This document shows positions 38,101 through 50,100 of a DNA stretch of 64,000 bases, piece by piece. Numbering within the stretch: the stretch's first letter is position 1; the number at the start of each line of letters is the position of its first letter. Position numbers and translations under genes: made by a program. Source of the DNA: Ampullaceana balthica (lineage: Eukaryota; Mollusca; Gastropoda; Lymnaeidae). The notes under the pieces were generated by a model. It made no database searches, was not told the origin of the DNA, and saw only the letters and a program-made list of their open reading frames with translations. The stretch lies in assembly GCA_944989445.1 (NCBI GenBank), contig CALYLW010000550.1:628362-692361 (forward strand), written 5' to 3'.

Positions 38101-41100
38101 AAAACACTTTTCTTGTTCCATTTGCATGAACAAACATAAAAATTCTCCTTATTCCCATCTGGCAATTTGGCGTTGAATGGGTTTCAAGAACAAGCCAGGA
38201 GAAACCAACACACTGTCAACATATAACAAAAATGCAAGACTAGACCTAAAACACGGATAAGCGTAGGGCGCAATAATCTTCTGTATAGAAGGAGCGTCCG
38301 TTAACGTATGAGATAAAATAAGATAGGGGGTGTGATATTGACTGGACAAGCGCAGGAAGTCATGTGAGGGAATTGTTGGGAGACAGACGTGTGAAGATTG
38401 TGCTAACAAAGTTGAGTTTCACCAATGTTCCCTTTAAGCCAAGCAGCTGCGCAGCTATCTTGACAGAATCAGCGCAGCAATTTATAATGAATTCACAGCA
38501 ACTTTTGATAAGGAGGATAAAATAATTGCGTTAGTGGGATGTAAAATATTTTCACCACACAAATAGATGCTGCGCAACCTTCCACACACATGTTTTTATT
38601 TTGCACAAATGACCAACGAACCTTAGAGGGAACATTGAGTGTGACTAAAGGATTCTTGGGGATTTCCGCGAAAAGTGAATTTTTAAATTTAATATTGCCA
38701 ATCGCCGCTTAGTATGAATGAACCATATTCAGCCACAGATAGTGTTCTTTGTATTGTCTTATTACATTTTAATATAAAGAAGCGATCTATCTGTATTGAA
38801 GGAGTCTTGGTTGTGTATCATGTGTAATAACTGTTCAACTAATAATAATAATAATAATAATAAATTGATAATTTTTATAGCGCTGTATCCCAGCAAGGAG
38901 CCGGACTCACAGCGCTTTACATGGAGATAATAGCATTCATATAATAATTAAATAAACATTCATATCATAATAACCACACAGATGACAGTACGTTACACAT
39001 AAGCTGCGTTAATCATTAAAAAGAAATGTTGTTTCTTTAATTTTGAAAATAAATTTTGAAAAGATGCGTCTTAAGTGCAGTCTTGAAGGACTCGGTAGAT
39101 GAAATACTCCGTATGTGCAATGGTAGAGAATTCCATTGTTTTGCTGCGCAAAAAGAGAATGACCTTTTGCCAAAAGTTTTAGTTCGTGTCTTAGGAACAC
39201 AGAGAATTCGCGTGTCTGCAGAAGAGTGTAGCTGACGACTTGGTGAGTAGACCGACAGAAGCTCAGTAAGATAGGAAGGGCATGCGTCACAAAAGAAGTT
39301 GTGACAGAGAACTGCCAGTTTGTAATCAATTCGGGCTTGTATAGGTAGCCAATGAAGTGAGTAAAGTAGCGGCGTAACATGGTCATGTTTTTTTTTGCCT
39401 TTATGTAGCACTCCTCAAGAAAAACCTACAAAAGCCGTCCGTGACAGTTTGTGTGCGCCTCTCTTCTGTGCCAGCAGCTGGTCAAGAAATACTTGTACGA
39501 GTTTGTGTACGCAAATCAAACGTACCATTGAGATGTGCTCATGATGAATTAAAGAATTATGATTCTTAGACCAGGAGAGTCGGTCATTTGTAGTGGTGAC
39601 CAAAACTGACCAGTCCCCCCTTTTCTCACATCCCCAGCCTACCAGTTTGACTGTGGAGATGGTACGTGTGTGTTCAACGCCTGGCGATGCGATGGTGAAC
39701 GTGATTGTCTAAACGGAACTGATGAGACAGACTGCAGTGAGTAATCCCTTCAATCTTGATATTTTTCTAAACTGTATTTCCTGTTTCTGACGATCAATTT
39801 TTGTTTTTGGTTTTTACTGAACCCACATCTTTCTGACCGTCTAGCACTTCAACGACATATTGGGTCCTCTAGTCGTCAAATCTTTCTCTTAAACACAACG
39901 AAAATTACAACAGTCTGTCACTGACCACAGTCTGTCACTGACCACAGTCTGTCACTAACTAGTCTGTCACTGATCACAGTCTGTCACTGACCACAGTCTG
40001 TCACTGACCACAGTATGTCACTGACCACAGCCTGTCACTGATCACAGTCTTTCACCGACCACAGTCTTTCACTGACCACAGTCTGTCACTGACCACAGTA
40101 TGTCACTAACAACAGTCTGTCACTAACAACAGTCTGCTACTAACAACAGTCTGTCACTGACCACAGTATGTCACTAACAACAGTCTGTCACTAATAACAG
40201 TCTTCCACTGACCACAGTCTGTCACTAACCACAGTCTTTCCATGACCACAGTCTGTCACTAACAACAGTCTGCCACAGACCACAGTCTGTCACTGGCCAC
40301 AGTCTGTCACTGACCACAGTCTGTCACTAACAACAGTCTGTCACTGACCACAGTCTGTCACTAAGCACAGTCTGTCACTAACCACAGTCTGTCACTGACC
40401 ACAGTCTGTCACTAACAGTCTAACACTGACCACAGTCTGTCACTGACCACAGTCTGTCACTAACAACAGTCTTTCCTTGACCGCAGCCTGTCACTGACCA
40501 CAGTCTGCCACTGACCACAGTCTGTCACTAATAACAGTCTGCCACTGACCCCAGTCTGTCACTGACCACAGTCTGTCACTAACCACAGTCTTTCCATGAC
40601 CACAGTCTGTCACTAACCACAGTCTTTCCATGACCACAGTCTGTCACTAACAACAGTCTGCCACTGACCACAGTCTGTCACTGACCACAGTCTGTCACTA
40701 ACAACAGTCTTTCCTTGACCACAGTCCGTCACTGACCACAGTCTGTCACTGTCCACAGTCTGTCACTGAACACCAACTGTCACTGACCACAGTCTGTCAC
40801 TGTCCACAGTACATCTCTGTCCATACTCAGTCAATAACTGATCATAAGGACCAGTCTATCGCTTAGGCACTCTGTCATTAACCACTAATTATCACTGACC
40901 AGTCTGTCATTAACCAAATTCTGTCATGGGACCACTCTCTATCACTGACCAGTATGTCATTAACCAAATTCTGTCATGGGACCACTCTCTGTCACTGACA
41001 AGTCTGTCATTAACCAAATTCTGTCATGGGGCCGCTCTCTATCACTGACCACAATCTACTAACTAATTCACTTAACTCTGTGGCCCACATGGGCCACCGC

Positions 41101-44100
41101 CACCCGTTAAGCTGCAAATTTGTCCTTCTTCCCCAACAGAGCTGACAACCCTGCCTCCCAGGATGTCCACTCAACGTCCGAAAGACTGCGGCTTCCTGTA
41201 CACTCGTTGCCGCAACAACGCGTGCATCAGCTGGTTCGACAAATGCAATGGCATTGATGACTGCGGCGATGGGTCTGATGAAGAAGGCTGTAAGTTGGTG
41301 TTACGTTTGTCGTCTTCGTGTTCTTAAGATTTTCTTACACCCAAACCTGCAGGTTTGAAAGAGCTTCAAAAATTCCCCTTGAAAAACTGCCCAACAGTCA
41401 TCAAAACTGTTTAGATTGATAAAATGTTGAGGAAAAAAAACAACTTTCATTTCATAATAAATATATTGAATGAATGTAACCTTTGCCCTCTTGGCAGTTT
41501 CTTGCTGACTTTCAACACACAAAGAATGTCGTTGTTAATTTTGCAATATAAAGTAGTCGTCATTGCAGTGAATTATGAAAATATGGTCTCTAGCCTCGCA
41601 AATTCATCAAAACGGTTTTCTGGGTCATTGGTGTGAGAAAAGGTTTCAGTAGAGGATAAAATTCACAGCCTCAGTGTTTCAGTTGTGTAACTTTGTATCC
41701 ATTAATGCATGATGTAATACTAGAGTGTGAGCACAGTGAAGGGTATATATAAGATAGGTGATATCAACATACATTTATTCCCGTAATGGATGTAATGCTT
41801 CTTGGATGTAATGCTGTTAGGTTCAATAGTGCGCACCAAAAATTACTGCACCAAATATAACTCTTTTCGAACGTTCCACATAAAATTGTTCAATATGACA
41901 ATAAATGAATCAAATAAAAATAAATAAAATAAATGAAAGTTCTGTATTACGTTATTTTTTAATCTGATGTGTATTTATTTTGAAAACTTCCGTCATTTTT
42001 GACGGGTGATACGCTAGTATACATTAATGCACGATGTAATACCAGAGTGTGAGCATTGTCCCACCACAATGTTCTTATTGCATTGTCTTACCACAAGAAT
42101 TTTATTGTATGATGGAAGAGTTTATTTACTGTCACCTCAGATTTGAAATAACCACTTAACCAATCACCTTGTGACCACAGTTAAAGCCCTTGTCCACACA
42201 CAGGTGAAATTATTGAAACCACGCCCACGTCAATGACCACACCGGAGACCTTCGAACCTTTCTCCTGTGATTTGAACCAGTACCAGTGCAGAGCTTCAGA
42301 ACCTGAAAGGATCCCCTTTTGTATCAGGAAGGCGTGGGTGTGCGACGGCACCAAGGACTGCCCCATGGGGGATGACGAGGAAAGCTGCAATGGTCAGTGT
42401 GGATGAAAATTAAGGGCAGTGTGTTGGGTACATAGGGCCTGGTGTTGTGTACTTAGGTCAGTGTGTTGTGTACTTAGGTCAGTGTGTTGGGTACTTAGGT
42501 CAGTGCGTTGGGTACTTAGGTCAGTGTGTTGGGTACTTAGGTCAGTGTGTTGGGTACTTTAGGCAGTGCTTTGGGTACTTAGGTCAGTGTGTTGTGTATT
42601 TAGGTCAGTGTGTTGTGGCTTAGGTCAGTGTGTTGGGTACTTAGATCAGTGTGTTGTGTACTTAGGTCAGAGTGGTGTGTACTTAGAGCAGTGTGTTGTG
42701 TATTTAGGTCAGTGTGTTGTGTATTTAGGGCAGTGTGTTGTGTACTTAGGGCAGTGTGTTGTGTACTTATGTCAGTGTGTTGTGTACTTAGGTCAGTGTG
42801 TTGTGTATTTAGGTCAGTGTGTTGTGTATTTAGGTCAGTGTGTTGGGTACTTAGGTCAGTGTGTTGTGTACTTAGGTCAGTATGTTGTGTACTTACGTCA
42901 GTATTTTGTGTACTTAGGTCAGTGTGTTGTGTACTTAGGTCAGTGTGTTGTGTACTTAGGTCAGTGTGTTGTGTACTTACGTCAGTGTGTTGTGTACTTA
43001 GGTCAGTGTGTTGTGTACTTAGGTCAGTGTGTTGTGTACTTACGTCAGTGTTTTGTGTACTTATGTCAGTGTGTTGTGTACTTATGTCAGTGTGTTGTGT
43101 ACTTACGTCAGTGTGTTGTGTACTTAGGTCAGTGTGTTGTGTACTTAGGTCAGTGTGTTGTGTACTTAGGTCAGTGTGTTGTGTACTTACGTCAGTGTTT
43201 TGTGTACTTAGGTCAGTGTGTTGTGTACTTAGGTCAGTGTGTTGTGTACTTAGGTCAGTGTTTTGGGTACTTAGGTCAGTGTGTTGTGTACTTATGTCAG
43301 TGTGTTGTGTACTAGGGCAGTGTGTTGTGTACTTAGAGCAGTGTGTTGTGTACTTAGGGCAGTGTGTTGTGTACTTAGAGCAGTGTGTTGTGTACTTAGG
43401 GCAGTGTGTTGTGTACTTAGGGCAGTGTGTTGTGTACTTAGGGCAGTGCGTTGGGTACTTAGGTCAGTGCGTTGGGTACTTAGGTCAGTGCGTTGGGTAC
43501 TTATGGCAGTGCTTTGGGTACTTATGGCAGTGCTTTGGGTACTTAGTGCAGTGCTTTGTGTACTTAGTGCAGTGCTTTGGGTACTTAGGGCAGTGCTTTG
43601 GGTACTTAGGGCAGTGCTTTGGGTACTTAGGGCAGTGCTTTGGGTACTAGAATGGTCTGTTGTTAAGGTGACTGGCCACTTGTTGTCTGTCTGATGACTG
43701 GCTACTTGACTGGTTAATGGTTGTCTTAACTGGTCAGTAAAATGTCTGAGTGGTTTTGGGGGGGGGGTGTTTTTGCAGTCTTAATATTTCCAGTGTTTGT
43801 CTGAGTGGTCAGTTAGTTTATTGGTTCCACTCTTTGTGTTGCCCTTCCGTGTTTCCTGTTTCTTACCAACAAAGGGAAAATAATCTAGGAACAGTGACAT
43901 GCAGGTCATCAGATTTCAAATGTCTTACCGATGGGGGCTGCATCCCGAGGAACAAACGGTGCGACCAAAACGTCGATTGCATGGACGGGTCGGACGAGAC
44001 TGGCTGTAACTATACCACACGTAAGCCATTCCTGTAGTTACATCTGTGACCAGACGAAGCCAATTAATGTCTTGATATGATCTTCTTGATTTCCTTTTCA

Positions 44101-47100
44101 AACAAAAAAATTTTTATTATATTTTTTGTGTTCAATATATCCACAGCTGTGAACTGCTCACATTTCAGGAATCAAAAGTTGGCCTGCTGCAGCGTCCCCG
44201 AGTGTGGAGTCTACCTGCCTGGGTCGGGTGAGTACAACCAACACATCACCCACAAACATCATGACCTCATTCACCACATTGCTGCACCGAAAAATAATTT
44301 CTAGACCCTCCCATTTGAAAGCAATGAATCATTAAAAATACATAAACCAATCTCTTGTTTGTCCTCTATCTGAAAACAGTGAATCATGAAATGTACATAA
44401 ACCAATCTCTTGATTGTCTATCTGAAAACAGTGAATCATGAAATGTACATAAACCAATCTGTTGATTGTCCTCTATCTGAAAACAGTGAATCATGAAATG
44501 TACATAAACCAATCTGTTGATTGTCCTCTATCTGAAAACAGTGAATCATGAAATGTACATAAACCAATCTCTTGATTGTCTATCTGAAAACAGTGAATCA
44601 TGAAATGTACATAAACCAATCTCTTGATTGTCTATCTGAAAACAGTGAATCATGAAATGTACATAAACCAATGTCTTGTTTGTCCTCTATCTGAAAACAG
44701 TGAATCATGAAATGTACATAAACCAATCTCTTGATTGTCCTCTATCTGAAAACAGTGAATCATGAAATGTACATAAACAAATCTCTTGATTGTCTATCTG
44801 AAAACAGTGAATCATGAAATGTACATAAACCAATCTCTTGATTGTCCTCTATCTGAAAACAGTGAATCATGAAATGTGTGTAAACCAATCTCTTGTCACT
44901 TTTAAAAAAAAACTCCAATTATGGAACATGTAATGCTCTATAACATCATTAAAATATCAAGTATAAAATACACCAGTGTAACAGTTGTAATAAATTGTGT
45001 CTATATATTCTTTTAGGTGTAGTGAATGGTTTGGTACATAATATTATAGTCCTCTTTATTCACAAAGTTTCAGGCCGAACACTACTTGCTCATAAACAAT
45101 TCTTTCAGTTATAATTTCCTATCTATTACTGAGAAACTAACAAGTCCTTCAGTTATAATTACTTATCTATTACTGAGAAACTAACTAGTCCTTGAGTTAT
45201 AATTTCCTATCTATTACTGAGAAACTAACAATTCCTTCAGTTATAATTACCTATCTATTACTGAGAAACTAACAATTCCTTCAGTTATAATTACCTATCT
45301 ATTACTGAGAAACTAATTGTGAAAATGAATAAATAGGATTTGCCATTTCTCACCTTCATCTCATAATGTAATGTTACTTGTTTTTAGACAAGGTTTTTCT
45401 TGTTAAAACAATGTTTTTCACCATAAAAACGCATGTGACCATCACGTTTGCACAATTTTTTGCGCAGCTAAGTTGCAAGCAAGTGTAACAACCCGACTCA
45501 GGTAGACGTAGAATTAACAAAGGTCTTCAGGGATAAGTCCTCACAGAGTATCATCAGCACATTTCGTTAATATATTAATTGAAGTTCATCCAACCGAATA
45601 CCCAAATGTTCTATCGATGGATTGTCACCATGAAATTACAAAGCCCATAGATTCACATGGATGACTTAAAATCTATTATTTAAATGCTACTAAAAAAATC
45701 ATTCTCCACTCACTTGCACAATGCATTGTTTAAACAGTATGGGAGTAATCATTGTTTTTTTAAAACATATTTTCTATTCCTCCCCCCCCAAAAAAAGAGG
45801 ATCCCTATTAAACTTTCCATGAAACAGTTATAACAATCCCACATAGCCAATAATGTTGAAAAGCGAAGCAGTGCCACTCTCTGTATGCAGCTGTCTCAGT
45901 GAAGCCTGCTTTCACTCATTTCTGAATATTGTTCACACAACTTGAATTAGTGGCTACATCTCTTGTGAAGAACAAACTCATACAAATTCTCGTTCTTCAA
46001 CGTCTGGATTTTGGGCGTGGAATGGGTCGCCTGATGAAACAATTAAAACTCAGTTAAAAATGCAAGACCAGACACAAACCATGTATAGGCGTAGGATGCA
46101 ATAATCTCCTGTATAGAAGGAGCATCTATAAGATTGAAGGCCACCGTTATCATAATCAATTTATTAAATGTTCTTCTGGGTAGCCCTATGCAACAGCCAT
46201 TTTAAATTTCTTTCCACATTTTCAGCCTTGTGTATGAGTGCGTCACAGGCAGCTGCCTACAGGGACTCCAACAAATGTAAGTCATTGTTTAGTTGTACAA
46301 ATTTAAGTCATTGTTTAGTTGTACAAATGTAAGTCATTGTTTAGTTGTACAAATGTAAGTCATTGTTCAGATGTACGAATGTAAGTCATTGTATAGATGT
46401 ACAAATGTAAGTCATTGTTCAGATGTACAAATGTAAGTCATTGTTCAGATGTACAAATGTAAGTCATTGTTTAGTTGTACAAATGTAAGTCATTGTATAG
46501 ATGTACAAATGTAAGTCATTGTACAGATGTACATATGTAAGTCATTGTTCAGATGTACAAATGTAAGTCATTTTTAGTTGTACAAATGTAAGTCATTGTT
46601 TAGTTTTACAAATGTAAGTCATTGTTTAGATGTACAAATGTAAGTCATTGTTTAGTTGCACAAATGTAAGTCATTGTTTAGTTGCACAAATGTAAGTCAT
46701 TGTTTAGTTGCACAAATGTAAGTCATTGTTTAGTTGCACAAATGTTAGTCATTGTTTAGTTGCACAAATGTAAGTCAATGTTCAGATGTACAAATGTAAG
46801 TCATTGTTCAGATGAGCAAATGTAAGTCATTGTTTAGATGTACAAATGTAAGTCATTGTTTGGATGTACAAATGTAAGTCATTGTTCAGATGTACAAATG
46901 TAAGTCATTGTTTAGTTGTACTAATGTAAGTCATTGTTTAGATGTACAAATGTAAGTCATTGTTTAGATGTACAAATGTAAGTCATTGTTTAGATGTACA
47001 AATGTTAGTCATTGTTTAGATGTACAAATGTAAGTCATTGTTTAGATGTACAAATGTAAGTCATTGGTTAGATCAGGGGTTCCTAACCGGTGGTGCATGC

Positions 47101-50100
47101 ACCCCCAAGGGGTGCATGAGCAGGTTCCAGGGGGTGCATGAACGATTCAGAGAAAGAAAAAAGAAAAAGAGGGGGGGAAAAAGAAGAAGGAAAAAAAAAG
47201 CAAGAAAAACTGATAATCTGAAAATGTAAACCATAAGCAAGGCATGCCGCGTCAAATGGCACCCATATACAACCTCTTTGATAGTCGTTTCGCGAATCGT
47301 TCTACGTATGTCGAAAATTGACGGAAAAACTTTTTCGCAAAATGAAAGGTTCGCTCTACGTGTACCTCGGAATTTCATGCTTTCTCTGTGGAAAAATCCT
47401 GTGCAATGACAACATGAAGCCTGTTAGACTCCGAGAGCACTCCGAGAGAAAGTCCATCCATCCAATTCCAAGGACAGTGTTGAGGTCTTCAAGCAGAAGA
47501 GAGCTCGCTTCTTGACCTCAGGTACCTTGCCCAAGCTTGGATTTTCTTTCTCACAGAAACCTGCACTGGAGGCATCCTTCACGGTTGCATATCTTATTGC
47601 AAAGAACAAGAAGACCCACACCATTGGAGAAACTTTGGTGAAGCCTTTTGCTCTGGAGATGGTGGAACTGATGTGTGGTCACTAGCAGAAGAAGCAGGTT
47701 GAGAAAGTCCCTTTGTCCAATGACACTATTCATTCCAAGATTAGTGACATGGCTGCAGACATTCTGGATCAAGTCTTGTGCGAGATGAGAAGCAGTCCTT
47801 TTCCATTTACCATGCAGCTGGGCGACTGTAATGGATGCTACTGAGATATTGCAAGCCTTCCTTAACAAACTCCCACTATTTCAACGACGACTAGAAAATT
47901 CCTACTTGGCCAACTTACCACTCTTGGATGAAGTTGTAATATCTGCTTCAGGGGGAAGCACTGAGAGATCACTGCCTGGCAACATCAAAGGGGAAATTTC
48001 AGAGCACCTTTCAACATTGTAAAGGTCCTTTGATGGGTATTTCTGTCAAGACATTGTTAGGAAAGACCTTTGGATTCGCCATCATTTTCTCTGTGACTTG
48101 GACAACATTGATGACAGTGACCTTGCTAAAGATGGCCTGATTGATTTGAGAATCAGAGAAGTACTGAGGAGTGCCTTCAGTTTCAATACCTTGATTGAAT
48201 TTTGGTGCGCCCAGCTAGATTCCTACCCACATCTAGCCAAGAGGGCAGTACTGACTCTCCTTCCATTTGCCACTACCTATCTCTGTGAAGCAGGATTCTC
48301 CACACTTTTGATGATTAAAACCAAGGCAAGGAATAAGTTGAATGCAGAGGATGACATGAGAGTTGCTTTGTCCAAAACAGTCCCCAGATTTAAATCGCTG
48401 ATTGCTCATAAGAAGCAGTAGATCTCTCACTAAATTCCCTGTTGCCTATTGTCAAAATTGTTGCGTTCCTAAAATAAACATACTTTATTATGCATTTTCT
48501 GCAAGTTTCACGAGGGGGTGCATGAAATTATTTTGGCATCTGAAGGGGTGCATGGACCCCAAAAGGTTAGGAACCACTGGGTTAGATGTACAAATGTAAG
48601 TCATTAGTTAGATGTAGAAGACCGCAAGTCTAGAAAACCGAAGAGAAAACAGAAGTGTGTGTTGTGGAAAAAGTGAATTTAATTATTCAATGTCAAATTA
48701 AATATTGCTTGGTAAAATATCTCTGTATTTTTCTGCCTTTTCTTCCTCGGAGACACCAGGCGATCGTCGTCGACGTTGTAATAGTCTTTGCTCCTTGGTC
48801 AACTTCTGACACTATGTATTAGTCTTGAGGCACTTCTGGTAATAGTCTAACTGTACATCAACGCTGCAAGAATCAAGACACCAGTCTGTGGTTTGTGTAA
48901 CTGCCTTTAGCTGCCAGAACATTACATTTATAGCTACTCTCTCGTGAGTTCACACCACACGCACGAGTTCACAACACGCGCACGAGTTCACAACACACTC
49001 ACGAGTTCACAACACACGCACGAGTTCACAACACACGCACGAGTTCACAACACACACACGAGTTTACAACACATGTACAAGTTCACACCACACGCACGAG
49101 TTCACAACGCACTCACGAGTTCACAACACACGCACGAGTTCACAACACACGCACGAGTTCACAACATATGCACGAGTTTACAACACACGTACGAGTTCAC
49201 AACACACGCACAAGTCCACAACACACGCACGAGTTCACAACACACGCATGAGTTTACAACATACGCACGAGTTCACACCACCAGACAAATCACGAGCTCC
49301 ATACTCAGTCAAATTGCGTGCTCAAATAATGTCACCACAACAAACACGTCTCTTACAGACGTCTGCATTCCTTCCAAGGACACATGTCTCCTACAAGAAT
49401 CCTCCAGGCATCTCTGTTTCTGGTCCAGTCCCTCTAGTTCCCCCATCAGTGATGGGGTATTATATTATTTTAAAGTGCCTCGTGACAAGATCATGTCAGC
49501 CATTGAGGTTGGCTCGTCACTTCTCTCCTCTAGATCATGTCAGCCTATACTCAACATGTTTATATCCAAGATGTGGATACCCAACATGTTGATATCCAAG
49601 ATGTTGATACCCAACATGTCTGATAAATCTAAGACAACTTGGCCTAGACAGTAGAGACCAACTTTAATACATTGATAGAAACTCTAACAGAAGAACAAAG
49701 GGGGCAGGGAGCTGTAGAGAATGTTACTGATCTGTGAGCGCAGCACGTGCGGACCGTAATCATCCAATAATCTTTCTTTTTAAATCCCTTATATTAACTT
49801 CAAAATCTTGTCTGTCTGTCTCTCTCTCTGTCTGTTGTCATCTCTTCGTACGTCGGGTGGAAAAACAAAAGTAAAAAATGACCCACTTCCTGTGATGCCA
49901 TCGAGCTGAAATTTGGCACATGGACTTGTGTCACCTAACAATGCATCGTATCAAAATTTCAGATCGATCGAACGTACCGTAATTAAATTAATGCATTTTT
50001 AGTTTATCTCTATATGACATATGTAATTCAATTTCACAGTTTGTTGTTGTTTTTGTTCCACGTTCCAGTTCAGTCTACGCGTTGACGTGACCCATCGATG

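Noticed and set aside
42566..43694. Open frames of 249 and 346 codons (VYLGQCV repeats)
   Set aside because: Product of the 21-bp intron 27 array.
43878..44020. Exon 28 starting at the earlier AAAG acceptor
   Set aside because: In phase 1 that reading meets TAG within five codons.
39905..46900. CRISPR-like appearance of the regular arrays
   Set aside because: Units are contiguous without unique spacers and lie in introns of an animal gene.
47020..47378. Charged + strand frame and its antisense near the hAT left end
   Set aside because: Spans the array end and a purine-rich stretch in the hAT left end; no domain.
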